Positions 10,422 through 20,100 of a DNA stretch of 64,000 nucleotides are shown piece by piece. The stretch comes from Arthrobacter sp. U41 (GTDB lineage: Bacteria > Actinomycetota > Actinomycetes > Actinomycetales > Micrococcaceae), in assembly GCF_007679325.1 (NCBI RefSeq), contig NZ_VEGI01000006.1, positions 1 to 64,000 on the forward strand. The letters run 5' to 3'. How positions within the stretch are numbered: the stretch's first letter is position 1; each line of letters opens with the position of its first letter. The notes below the pieces were generated by a model that saw only the letters and a list, made by a program, of their open reading frames with translations, did not search any database and was not told the DNA's origin. The translations under genes and the position numbers were made by a program.

Positions 10422-11902
10422 CCGACGACGCCGAGCGCTGCCCGCGCTGCCAGCAGCCACTCCGTCAGGGGGCGGCCTTCTGCACCTCGTGCGGCACACC
10501 GCTGAGCAACCGTTCCGCGCGGAACGCCCGCAACGCCCCGGAGGTTCCTGCTGCCGCGCTGATCCCCGGTAGCATCCCCGTAGCGCAGGGCCCAGCCGCG
10601 GGCCGCGGACAAGGGGGAGGTCCTTCCATGCCGAGCAAGCTTGAGGTGGTGCCCGCAGCTGCCGGAAAGCGGCTGGGAGCGGCCGTGCTCGACTGGCTGC
10701 CGCCCGTCACCGTCCTGACAATCCTGCTGGCGGTCGGTTTCGCCGGGATCACCAGGAGCCAAAGCGGCGGCTTCATCGTGTATGACACCTCGTCCGTGGT
10801 GCTGTTCGGCGGCATCGGTGCCGGCCTCACCCTGGTCTACCTCCTGGTCCTGGCCGCCCTTGAAGGCCGGTCCGGTGTAACCCCCGGCAACAGCCTCATG
10901 GGCATCCGCTGCACGGATGCTGACGGCTACGCCCCGGGCGGCGGCGCGGTGTTCCTGCGTGGCCTCATCACCGGCGCCGGGGTGCTCCTGGCCGTGATCG
11001 CCGCCGCCGTCGTGGTGGTCTTCCAATGGTTCGGCGTGGCCCTGCTGGTGCTGGGACCGCTCCTGTTTCTGGGTGCCGCCTGGGCCGTCCTCGTGGTGCT
11101 CTCCAACGCGTGGGACCGCAACGGACAGCTCCGCGGCTGGCACGACAAGGCCGCCAAGACCCTCGTCTTCGACGTAAAGTCCGGACGCAACCCGATCACC
11201 ACCGGCGGCATCGCGGGACCCTACAGCTTCGCGCCGCTGGACCTTCCGCCGGTCCAGCAGGTCGCTTCGCCGCTGGCCGGTGCCGCAGCGCCGCAGGCTG
11301 TTGTCGCTTCGCCGCAGGCTCGGGTCCCAGCGCCGCTGGCCGGTGCCGCAGCGCCGCAGGCTGTCGTCGGAGCGCCACAGGTTGCGCCCGGAGCGCCGCA
11401 GGCTGTGATCGCTTCGCCGCAGGTCCGGCCCGTTCCGCAAGCGGCGTCGTTTGCGCCGCCAGCCGCGTCCGCGCCGTCGCCGTCGCCGTCGTCGTCCCAG
11501 GAGCTCCCGCATCCCGACGACGACCTGGACCGCACCCAGGTCCGCGGCGACACGAACGCCCCCGTCACCGTGGCGATGCTCCGGATCCGGCTGGACGACG
11601 GCCGCGACATCGAACTTGACCGCACCGTGCTGGTCGGCCGGAACCCCTCCGGGCACCCCGGTGAGGACTCCGTGCAGCTGATCCCGGTTGCCGATCCGGG
11701 CCGTTCAATTTCCAAGACCCACCTCCATCTCCTCGCCGGAAACGGGGGAGTCTGGGTGACGGACCGCAACTCCACCAACGGCAGCGCCGTGACCACGCCG
11801 GACGGTATCCGTACCGCCCTCGCGGCGGGGGAGCCCACCCACGTCCGCCCAGGTTCCACCGTCCACTTCGGTGACCGCTCCTTCTACCTAGGACAGGCAT
11901 GA
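10418..11902 (+). CDS. Zinc-ribbon / RDD membrane / FHA domain protein
   Basis: A 494-residue protein in three parts. The N-terminal zinc ribbon has CPRCQQ (from residue 8) and CTSCGT. An RDD-type membrane domain (about 85-245) has about four hydrophobic segments. An Ala/Pro/Gln linker follows, then a C-terminal FHA domain (about 390-490) with VGRNPSG, SISKTHLHL and NSTNGS, the phosphothreonine-binding signature. The linker contains a 39-nt direct repeat (11268-11306 and 11331-11369, one mismatch). FHA plus membrane domain suggests a membrane receptor for phosphorylated partners of the nearby kinase (inference). Start and stop both overlap neighbouring genes as ATGA. Confidence 0.9.
   Translation: MTDDAERCPRCQQPLRQGAAFCTSCGTPLSNRSARNARNAPEVPAAALIPGSIPVAQGPAAGRGQGGGPSMPSKLEVVPAAAGKRLGAAVLDWLPPVTVLTILLAVGFAGITRSQSGGFIVYDTSSVVLFGGIGAGLTLVYLLVLAALEGRSGVTPGNSLMGIRCTDADGYAPGGGAVFLRGLITGAGVLLAVIAAAVVVVFQWFGVALLVLGPLLFLGAAWAVLVVLSNAWDRNGQLRGWHDKAAKTLVFDVKSGRNPITTGGIAGPYSFAPLDLPPVQQVASPLAGAAAPQAVVASPQARVPAPLAGAAAPQAVVGAPQVAPGAPQAVIASPQVRPVPQAASFAPPAASAPSPSPSSSQELPHPDDDLDRTQVRGDTNAPVTVAMLRIRLDDGRDIELDRTVLVGRNPSGHPGEDSVQLIPVADPGRSISKTHLHLLAGNGGVWVTDRNSTNGSAVTTPDGIRTALAAGEPTHVRPGSTVHFGDRSFYLGQA
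11268..11369 (+). repeat. 39-nt in-frame direct repeat in RDD/FHA linker
   Basis: Copies lie at 11268-11306 and 11331-11369, spaced 63 nt start to start (21 codons), with a single T/C difference. They encode an Ala/Pro-rich linker, so copy number can vary without a frameshift. Confidence 0.9.
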
Positions 11903-12927
11903 ATACCCAGCCGGCCGCCGTTCCACCCTCAGACAGTTCCGATGCCGCCCCCGTGCCGGCTCCGGGCACTCCCTCCAGCAGTTCCTCCAGCAGTACCTCC
12001 AGCCTGCGGCTCAACTGCGGCTACGGCACCGACCGCGGCCTGCGCCGCGAAATGAACGAGGATTCCTTTATTGCCTCCGATCCCGTCTTCGCCGTCGCGG
12101 ACGGCATGGGCGGGCATGAAGCCGGCGAGATCGCGAGCGGCATCTGCGTGCGCACACTCGCCAGGATCCCGCAGCTGGCCAGCGGCGAGCGGGACGCAAC
12201 GGCTGGCGTCCTGCAGGAGTACCTGCAGATGGCCGACGAAGGCATCCGCGACGCCACCGGCTCCCGCGCCGGGACCACCCTCTCCGGCGTCGTGGTGGTG
12301 GAACAGATGGGCGCCCCCTACTGGCTGGTCCTCAACATCGGCGACTCCCGGACCTACCGGCTCAACCAGGGGAAGCTGAGCCAGGTCAGCGTCGACCACT
12401 CCGAAGTCCAGGAGCTGGTGGATGCCGGGCAGATCACCCAGACCCAGGCCGCCGTGCACCCCCGCCGGCACGTCGTCACGCGTGCCCTCGGCTCCGGCGA
12501 CGAGATCGAGGCTGACTACTGGCTGCTGCCCATCGAGGAGGGCGACCGGATCCTGGTCTGCTCCGACGGCCTCAACGGCGAACTCGATGACCAGCACATT
12601 TCCAACATCCTGCGCTCCCATGCGGACCCGCAGGCGGCCGTGGACGAACTGATCCAGGCGGCCCTGCGCAGCGGCGGCCGCGACAACGTCACCTGCATCG
12701 TGCTGGACGCCACCAATGTTGCCAGCGACTACGACGGCGCCGCCCAGACCGCACCGCGCTCCGCCGCCGACGCGGAGGACGAGGACACCCTGCCCCGGAC
12801 CGATGCCCTGGACCTCGCCCCCAATGGGGAACTGGCCTCCGGGGACGTGCCTGCCGCCGGGGAGCAGGCAGCTGGCGAACTTGCTGCCGACGGACACGCC
12901 AAGGGCCCCAATGATGGCAAGCAGTAA
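11899..12927 (+). CDS. PP2C-family Ser/Thr protein phosphatase
   Basis: A 342-residue PP2C (PPM) phosphatase. Metal-binding motifs are present: MNEDS (about 51-55), VADGMGGHEAGE (about 67-78), NIGDSRTYRL, CSDGLNGEL and RDNVTCIVL. The core spans about residues 33-275. The ~35 N-terminal and ~70 C-terminal residues are Ser/Pro- and Ala/Asp/Glu-rich, with no membrane segment, so it is probably cytosolic. Two genes downstream lies a transmembrane Ser/Thr kinase, the usual opposing partner. It is coupled to its neighbours: its ATG overlaps the previous stop, and its 3' end overlaps the next gene by 17 nt. Confidence 0.95.
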   Translation: MNTQPAAVPPSDSSDAAPVPAPGTPSSSSSSSTSSLRLNCGYGTDRGLRREMNEDSFIASDPVFAVADGMGGHEAGEIASGICVRTLARIPQLASGERDATAGVLQEYLQMADEGIRDATGSRAGTTLSGVVVVEQMGAPYWLVLNIGDSRTYRLNQGKLSQVSVDHSEVQELVDAGQITQTQAAVHPRRHVVTRALGSGDEIEADYWLLPIEEGDRILVCSDGLNGELDDQHISNILRSHADPQAAVDELIQAALRSGGRDNVTCIVLDATNVASDYDGAAQTAPRSAADAEDEDTLPRTDALDLAPNGELASGDVPAAGEQAAGELAADGHAKGPNDGKQ

Positions 12928-14767
12928 CCCCGCCGCCGCAGCGCGTTACACGCCCGGCAGCTGGCTCGGTGTGGTGCGCTCCAAAACCGTGGTGCTGCTG
13001 CGCCCGGACAGCGCGCCCGCCCTGGTTGACTCGCTGTGGGACCTCCTCGACGCCGGTCCCGCAGTGCACGAGGTGCTCGACGCCGTGACATCGGCCTCGG
13101 GCGGTTCGCTCGCCCGGCTGCCGTGGTTCGCGATCGTCGACTGCCGGAGCTCCGTGCAGGTGTTCCTGCGCGGAGACATCGACCTGACGGTAGACCTGCC
13201 CTCCGGGCCGGTGGAACTGAGCGGGCGGGAAGTCACCACCTGGACGGAACGGCGGTTCGCCGCTGCGGACGGATTCAACGTGACGGTCCCCGACGCCGCC
13301 GCCGGGACATCCGCCGCCGGGGCATCCGGCGTCGGACCTGACCTGCCGCTGACGGACGGCGTGGTCCTGCTCAAGGGACTGCGGCTGCAGTTCACCCGTG
13401 CTGCCGGACCGGCGGACGCCCCGGCGGTCCCTGCCGCGGCCACGGCTGCAGCCGGCCTCACCGCCGCAGGGCCCGCTCCCGACGCCGAAACAGCGGTGCA
13501 GGACGAAGTCCTGGCAGCGGCCGAAGCCGACATCGCCGCAGAGCTAAGCGACCATGGTGCCTCCGCGGAGACCGTCCTGGAGTTCCCCGGCGAGGACTCC
13601 GAGCACGACGGAACCCTGCACGAAGAACCGGAACCGGAACCGCAGCCGGAACCGCGACAGGAACCGGAACCGGAACCGGAACCGGAACCGGAACCGGAAC
13701 GTGGACTGGCTGAGGAACCAGAACCCGAACCAGAACCCGGGCCCGAACCCGCCGAACAGGAGCTGACGAGCAGCTACGACCACCTGTGGGAGCGAACGGT
13801 GATGCGCAATATCGAGGACGCCGCCGTCCGCGAGGACCCTGACGCCGATGCAGAACCCAGCGTCGGGCCCGCCAGCGCCGTGCCCGCCGTTGAATCCGCC
13901 AGCGCGGAGCCAGTGTCCGGGACCCCTGAATCGGACGGGTCAGCGGCAGGCGGAGCGGAAGCCGCAGCCGCCTCTGCTCCTGCGCCGGAACCGCCCGCGG
14001 CGCCGCGCCCGGCGGTACCCGCCGGACTGATCGACTCCGTGCCCTGGCACACCGGCGGTGACCGGCCGACGTCGTCCCCACCGGCCGCAGCGCAGCCGCC
14101 GGCATTTACGCCTGTGCCGCCCGCGCCGACGGCACAGCAGGCACCCGCCCAGCAGCAGGCACCCGACCAGCTCATGCCGGCCGCGGAGCCGGGAGCCGAT
14201 GCGGACCACGACGGCCAGACGATCATGAAGGGCGAGCTCGCCGGCGCAGGCCCGCAAGGTGCCGGTGCGCAGCGCCCGTCCACAGGACCGGCCACGGAAC
14301 CGTCCACCGGGCCCATGGTCCTGGCCCGGGTCTGCCCGGAGGGTCACGCGAACCCCTCCACCTATGCCCAGTGCGGCCGCTGCGGACTGCCGCTGCCCGG
14401 GGACGGGGTCCAGGTCCGTCGCCCCCGGCTGGGCCGGATGCGCCTGTCCACTGGCGAGCTGATCGACCTCAACCAGTCGCTCATCGTGGGCCGCCAGCCC
14501 TCGGTGTCCCGCGTCCAGGGCGCCGTGATGCCCAAACTGATCCAGGTGGCGAGCCCCAGCGGTGACATTTCCCGCTCGCACGTGGAGGTCAGGCTCGAAG
14601 GCTGGCACGTGATGCTGTGTGACCTCAAGGCGACCAACGGCACCGTGCTGGTCCGCGAGGGCCAGCCCCCGCGCCGGCTGGCCCAGGGCGAAATGGCCAT
14701 CCTGCTCGACGGCGACATCGCCGAGGTGGGCGACGGCGTCTCGCTGCGCTTTGAGGAGATCCCGTGA
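12911..14767 (+). CDS. FHA-domain protein with zinc ribbon and Glu-Pro tether
   Basis: About 618 residues from the ATG at 12911 (ATG 12914 is equally possible; both lie inside the end of the phosphatase gene). The N-terminal ~165 residues look like a compact domain of unknown function. A long acidic/proline region follows, including a near-perfect Glu-Pro repeat (13626-13766). Then comes a zinc-ribbon-like motif (CPEGHANPSTYAQCGRCG) and a C-terminal FHA domain with VGRQPS, ISRSHVEVRL and KATNGT. The architecture fits a phospho-dependent adaptor with a stiff tether. The stop overlaps the GTG of the kinase gene (GTGA). Homologues are usually annotated only as FHA proteins. Confidence 0.85.
   Translation: MMASSNPAAAARYTPGSWLGVVRSKTVVLLRPDSAPALVDSLWDLLDAGPAVHEVLDAVTSASGGSLARLPWFAIVDCRSSVQVFLRGDIDLTVDLPSGPVELSGREVTTWTERRFAAADGFNVTVPDAAAGTSAAGASGVGPDLPLTDGVVLLKGLRLQFTRAAGPADAPAVPAAATAAAGLTAAGPAPDAETAVQDEVLAAAEADIAAELSDHGASAETVLEFPGEDSEHDGTLHEEPEPEPQPEPRQEPEPEPEPEPEPERGLAEEPEPEPEPGPEPAEQELTSSYDHLWERTVMRNIEDAAVREDPDADAEPSVGPASAVPAVESASAEPVSGTPESDGSAAGGAEAAAASAPAPEPPAAPRPAVPAGLIDSVPWHTGGDRPTSSPPAAAQPPAFTPVPPAPTAQQAPAQQQAPDQLMPAAEPGADADHDGQTIMKGELAGAGPQGAGAQRPSTGPATEPSTGPMVLARVCPEGHANPSTYAQCGRCGLPLPGDGVQVRRPRLGRMRLSTGELIDLNQSLIVGRQPSVSRVQGAVMPKLIQVASPSGDISRSHVEVRLEGWHVMLCDLKATNGTVLVREGQPPRRLAQGEMAILLDGDIAEVGDGVSLRFEEIP
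13626..13766 (+). repeat. Glu-Pro codon repeat tract
   Basis: A run of alternating GAA/CCG-type codons inside the FHA protein gene, encoding roughly twenty Glu-Pro dipeptides broken by short inserts. Such tracts form stiff extended spacers, and repeat slippage would change their length in frame. Confidence 0.9.
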
Positions 14768-16434
14768 GCTCAAAACGGCCCGTAGCCCCGCCGCCAATCA
14801 TCCCGGGCTTCACCTACATCAGCCTGCTCGGCTCCGGCGGGTTCTCCGACGTCTACCTCTACGAACAGGACCGGCCGCGCCGCAAGGTGGCTGTCAAGGT
14901 GCTGCTCTCGGACCTGAAGACCGAGGGCGCGCGCCGCCGGTTCGAATCCGAAGCGAACCTGATGGCGCAGCTGTCCTCGCACCCGTACATCGTGACCATC
15001 TTCGAAGCCGAGATCACCGACACGGGGCATTCCTACCTGGCCATGGAGTACTGCTCCCGGCCCAGCCTGGATGTCCGGTACCGTCGGCAGCGCTTCAGCG
15101 TGGACGAGGTCCTGGCTGTCGGCATCCAGGTGGCATCCGCCGTCGAGACCGCCCACCGGGCCGGGATCGCGCACCGCGACATCAAGCCCGCCAACATCCT
15201 GGTCACGGACTACAACCGGCCGGCACTGACCGACTTCGGTATCTCCGGCACCCTCGCGGGGGATGCGGACGAGGACGCTGGCATGTCCATCCCGTGGTCC
15301 CCGCCGGAGCAGTTCACCGGGCACCAGGTGGACGGCGTCCTGGTGGACGTCTGGGCGCTCGGTGCCACCCTTTACACCCTGCTGGCCGGGCGGTCCCCGT
15401 TTGTGCTGCCGGGCGCCGACAACTCCCAGCGGGAGCTGATCTCGCGCATCACGAACCTGCCCGTGCCGAAACTGGGCCGCGCCGACGTGCCGGAATCCCT
15501 GGAACTGGCGCTCTCGACGGCGATGGCCAAGTCGGCAGCCTCCCGCTATTCCTCGGCGCACGCCTTCGCCCTGGCCCTGCAGCGGATCCAGGCCGAACTG
15601 AACCTGTCCGTGACGCCGTTCGAGGTCCTGGAAGAACCGCGCGCCGAGGAAAGCCACCCCGACGACGGCTTCGAGGAAACCCGGGTCCGCAGCGTCGCCG
15701 CGATCGACCCGGACGCCACCGGCAGCACCCCCACCTTCCCGGCCAGGGTCCCGAATCCCGACGCCCGCCCCACGGCGGACAACGCCACCACGTTTAGAAA
15801 AGCAGCTGTCAACAACGCGCGGCCCCCGGCGCTGCCCGGATTCGACACCCCCGGGCCCCGGAACACAAACACGGCCCCGGAGGACGACGTCGCGGCCACG
15901 GTCAACCGGTCCAGCGCCGCCGCGGCTGCCGTGTCCCCGGGCAGCGGCGGGCCCGGCAGCGGCGGGGACAGCAGTGGCGACGACGCGGGGGAGCACCCGG
16001 CCGGGCACGGCCGCAGGAATCTGCTGCTCTCGATCGTCGGCGGCACCGTCCTGGTGGCCGCCGTCGTGCTGGGGATTGTGGCGGGCACCACCCGGCCGGA
16101 GCCGGCGCCGAAAGCCACGGACCAGGTCAGCAAACCGCCCGCGGACGCCCTGGACAACGGCACCGTGCCGGACGTCACCGGGCTCGCCGGAGCGGCCGGG
16201 CCGGCCGGAAAAGTCCGTTTCACCTGGACCAACCCGCAGCCGAAAGCCGGCGACACCTACAAATGGCGGGTCCACACCCTCAAGGGCGACGGGCAGTACC
16301 AGGCCACCGCCGGGCCCGCCGCCGAAATGGCGGCGAACCCGTCCGAACCCAGCTGCATCCAGGTCATGATCGTCCGCAGCGACGGGGCCTCCTCGCCGCT
16401 CGGCCCGGATTCCATCGCCTGCGTCCCGAAGTAG
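14764..16434 (+). CDS. Transmembrane Ser/Thr protein kinase (PknB-like)
   Basis: A 556-residue Hanks-type kinase with GTG start overlapping the previous stop. The kinase domain (about 15-280) has the glycine loop LGSGGFSDV (22-30), Lys45 in VAVKVL, HRDIKPAN (137-144) and DFG (157-159). A disordered Pro/Ser/Gly linker leads to one membrane helix (about 420-441), then ~115 outside residues resembling an FN3 domain, ending in a Cys-containing strand. There are no PASTA repeats, so it is probably not a muropeptide sensor like PknB. It is encoded with a PP2C phosphatase and four FHA-containing proteins, which are its likely partners. Confidence 0.94.
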   Translation: MSSKRPVAPPPIIPGFTYISLLGSGGFSDVYLYEQDRPRRKVAVKVLLSDLKTEGARRRFESEANLMAQLSSHPYIVTIFEAEITDTGHSYLAMEYCSRPSLDVRYRRQRFSVDEVLAVGIQVASAVETAHRAGIAHRDIKPANILVTDYNRPALTDFGISGTLAGDADEDAGMSIPWSPPEQFTGHQVDGVLVDVWALGATLYTLLAGRSPFVLPGADNSQRELISRITNLPVPKLGRADVPESLELALSTAMAKSAASRYSSAHAFALALQRIQAELNLSVTPFEVLEEPRAEESHPDDGFEETRVRSVAAIDPDATGSTPTFPARVPNPDARPTADNATTFRKAAVNNARPPALPGFDTPGPRNTNTAPEDDVAATVNRSSAAAAAVSPGSGGPGSGGDSSGDDAGEHPAGHGRRNLLLSIVGGTVLVAAVVLGIVAGTTRPEPAPKATDQVSKPPADALDNGTVPDVTGLAGAAGPAGKVRFTWTNPQPKAGDTYKWRVHTLKGDGQYQATAGPAAEMAANPSEPSCIQVMIVRSDGASSPLGPDSIACVPK

Positions 16435-16467
16435 CAGCACCAACGACTTTCCAGAAAGGCACGGATT

Positions 16468-17199
16468 ATGGGGGATCTGGCAATAGATTTCTGCGGCGAG
16501 TGGCATGAGCCCTCGGACGAGGACATCTTCAGCATCGGCCGCGAAGGCGACCTGGAGGTGGATGACAACCCGTACCTGCACCGGCAGTTCCTGCAGATCG
16601 CCCGCTACGACGGCATCTGGTGGCTCAGCAACGTCGGCAGTATGCTCTCCGCGACCATCGCCGACGCTTCCGGCGGCATGCAGGCGTGGCTCGCGCCCGG
16701 GGCGCGGATCCCGCTGGTCTTCAGCCACACCAACGTCATCTTCACCGCCGGCCCCACCACCTACGAGTTCGCCGTGCACCTCCGGACCCCCGCGTTCCGG
16801 CAGGAATCCCGCGACGAGGACAGCGGCGGCGACACCACGATCGGCCCGGTGGTTTTCACCGACTCGCAGAAGGCCCTGATCGTGGCCCTCGCCGAACCCA
16901 TGCTGCGCCGCGAAGGGACCGGCTTCAGCGCCATCCCGTCCTCGGCCGAGGCCGCCCGGACCCTGGGCTGGGCCCTGACCCGGTTCAACCGAAAACTGGA
17001 CAACGTGTGCGACAAGCTCGACAGGGTGGGAGTCGCCGGGTTGCGCGGCGGTGGCGGAAAACTCGCCACCAACCGGCGCGCGCGGCTTGTGGAACACGCC
17101 GTCACCTCGCACCTGGTGACGCCGGCGGACCTGTATCTGCTCGAGGAGCAGGGTTCCGGCACGAACAGCACCGGCAAGAAGGGTGCAGACGAAGCATGA
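16468..17199 (+). CDS. Small FHA-domain protein with C-terminal helical (winged-helix-like) region
   Basis: A 243-residue protein. Residues ~20-100 resemble an FHA domain (FSIGREGDLEVDDNPYLHRQ), but the second half of the signature is weak (WWLSNVGSML instead of the usual N-x-T-N-G). Residues ~130-225 are mostly helical and similar in feel to winged-helix DNA-binding regions (inference). AGAAAGG precedes the ATG by 8 nt. It sits between the kinase and EssC-type genes and overlaps the latter by ATGA. It is a candidate phospho-adaptor between them. Confidence 0.85.
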   Translation: MGDLAIDFCGEWHEPSDEDIFSIGREGDLEVDDNPYLHRQFLQIARYDGIWWLSNVGSMLSATIADASGGMQAWLAPGARIPLVFSHTNVIFTAGPTTYEFAVHLRTPAFRQESRDEDSGGDTTIGPVVFTDSQKALIVALAEPMLRREGTGFSAIPSSAEAARTLGWALTRFNRKLDNVCDKLDRVGVAGLRGGGGKLATNRRARLVEHAVTSHLVTPADLYLLEEQGSGTNSTGKKGADEA

Positions 17200-20100
17200 G
17201 AATCCGACTGACGCTGCGGCGCGACCCGGCCGAGGCCAAAGACCTCGCCGTCACCGTGGACGGGCTCGCCACCGTGGCGGACATCGCCACCCAGCTCTGG
17301 GCCGCCGACCCGGCGCGGCGGGGGACCCCGCCGCCGTCGAACCTGTCCCTGCGCATCGAGGAGGCCTTCGCCGCCGGCGGCATGAAGGGCAGCGTCCTGG
17401 ACCGCCAGGACAACCTGCTCGAATCCGGGCTGCGGCCGGGCTCGATTGTTTCGCTGACCCGGCTGAGTGAGCAGTTCGCGACCCCCGGTGCGAACCGGGG
17501 GCCGGCGGCGGCGACGCTGCGCGTACTGTCCGGGCCCGACGTCGGACGCGAATTCCCGCTGCCGTCGGGCACCAGCTACATCGGCCGGGACCGCGACGTC
17601 GACATCAGGCTCACGGACCCGCTCACCTCCAAGCGGCACGCCCGCATCACGGTGGGCGAGACGATCGAAATCGTGGACACGAATTCGGCCAACGGCCTGC
17701 TGATGGACGGGCTGCCGGTCACCCGCGCCACGCTGAACTCCTCGGACACCGTGGCCCTGGGCGACACCACCGTGTCCGTGGTGTCGCTGGGCACCGGGCA
17801 CAGTTCGGCCCCGAGCTCCCCGCTGATCGACTTCAACCGCTCGCCGCGGGTGGTGCCGCGCTTCGAACCGCAGAAACGGATGCTCCCGGCCGGACCCAAA
17901 CGCCAGGAGCACCACGCCTTCCCGTACATCATGCTGATGGCGCCGCTGATGATGGGCGCCATCCTGTTCGCCGTCACGCAGAACGTGCTCTCGGTCGTGT
18001 TTATGCTGATGATGCCGCTGTTCATCGTGGGCCATCACGTGGACCAGAAGCTGCAGGCAAAGCGGGAACGGAAGGAACAGCTCAAACAGTTCCGCGAGTC
18101 CATGGCCGTGTTCCGCACGGACATCACCCGGCTGCAGAACGTGGAGCGATCCGTCCGGCTGCAGGAAGCACCCTCGGTCAGCGACACGGTGGACTCGATC
18201 TACAAGCTCGGCCCGCTGCTCTGGACCCACCGGCCCGAGCACACCGGCTTCCTCGGCCTGCGCTTCGGCCTGGGCACCGCGCCCTCGCGGATCCAGTTCG
18301 AAGAGCCCAACAGCAACGACACCGAAGCCGAATACATGGCCGAAATCCAGGAGTGCATGGCGCAGTTCCGGGACATCGAAGGCGTGCCGATCGTCTCGCA
18401 GCTGCGCTCCGCCGGCTCCTTCGGCCTGGCGGGCTCCCGCGGACTCGTCGACGACGTGGCCCGCGGCATGGTCCTGCAGCTCGTCGGGCTGCACTCGCCC
18501 GCCGAAGTGGTCCTGGCCGCCATCACCTCGGCGCAGTCGAAGGAACGCTGGGAATGGCTGCAGTGGCTCCCGCACGTCGGCTCCGGCCACAGCCCGCTCA
18601 GCGGCGACCACCTCGCCGCCGGGCCCGCGGGCGGCTCAGCCCTTCTCTCCCGCCTGGAAGACCTGATCGACCAGCGCGAGGCCGCGTCACAGACTCCGCG
18701 CCCGGCCTTGCGGCCCGGCGTCGACCCGCTCAGCACGGACCTGGCGGAACCGCTGCTGCCCACCGTGCTGGTGGTGGTCGAAGACGACGCCCCGGTGGAC
18801 CGCGGCCGGCTCACCAGGGTCCTCGAGCGGGGCCCCGACTCCGGCGTGCACGTGATGTGGGTGGCGTCCTCGGTGCAGCAGCTTCCGGCCGCGTGCCGGG
18901 ACTTCATGGCGGTCGACGGCGACCATGGCACCACCACCGGCCAGGTCCGGCTCGGCCGGCACACCTTCCCGGTGAGCTGCGAAAGCCTCGACGCCGGGCT
19001 CGCCGCCCAGCTGGCCCGGATGCTCACGCCGGTGGTGGACGTCGGCAAGCCGCTGGAGGACGACTCCGACCTGCCGCGGGCCGTCTCCTACGCGGCCCTG
19101 ATCGGCAAGGACTTCCTGGACAACCCGGCGGCCGTGGCCGAACGCTGGACCGAAAACAACTCGGTCCGGGCCTCCGCCGTGCCCAACCGGAAGGACAACG
19201 GCACCCTCCGGGCCCTGGTGGGCTCCAAGGGCATCGAACCGCTCTACCTCGACCTCAAGAACGAGGGCCCGCACGCCCTCGTGGGCGGCACCACCGGCGC
19301 CGGCAAGTCCGAGTTCCTGCAGTCCTGGGTGATGGGCATGGCCGCCGCCTACAGCCCGGACCGGGTGAGCTTCCTGTTCGTGGACTACAAGGGCGGCGCC
19401 GCGTTCGCGGACTGCCTGCACCTGCCGCACACCGTGGGCCTGGTCACCGACCTGTCCCCGCACCTGGTCCGCCGCGCCCTGACCTCGCTGCGGGCCGAGC
19501 TGCACCACCGGGAACGGCTGCTGAACCGGAAAAAGGCCAAGGACCTGCTGGAACTCCAGCGGGAAGCGGACCCGGACGCGCCGCCCTACCTGATCATCAT
19601 CGTGGACGAGTTCGCGGCCCTCGCCACCGAAGTGCCGGAGTTCGTCGACGGCGTGGTGGACGTCGCCGCCCGCGGCCGGTCCCTGGGCCTGCACCTGATC
19701 CTGGCCACCCAGCGCCCGGCCGGCGTGATCAAGGAAAGCCTGCGCGCCAACACCAACCTGCGGGTGGCGCTGCGGATGGCCGACGAGGACGACGCGATCG
19801 ACATCCTGGGCGTGCCCACGGCGGCGTACTTCGACCCCTCCATTCCCGGCCGCGGCGCCGCCAAGACCGGCCCCGGCCGGATCCAGGGATTCCAGACCGG
19901 ATACGCCGGCGGCTGGACCACCGAGAAGCCGCAGCGCCCGCAGATCGAAATCGTCGAGATGGCCTTCGGGTCCGGGCCGGCCTGGGCCGCCCCGGCCCCC
20001 GAGAGCCCCGTCAAAGAAGAGGCCGCCGGTCCCAACGACATCGCCCGGATGACCGCCAACATCATCCGGGCCGCCGACGTGCTCTCCATCGAGCCGCCGC

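Noticed and set aside
9485..17112. Very long minus-strand open frames (about 540-780 codons at 3784-5397, 9485-11656 and 14770-17112)
   Set aside because: They lie opposite well-supported genes and have the composition expected of antisense frames in GC-rich coding DNA.
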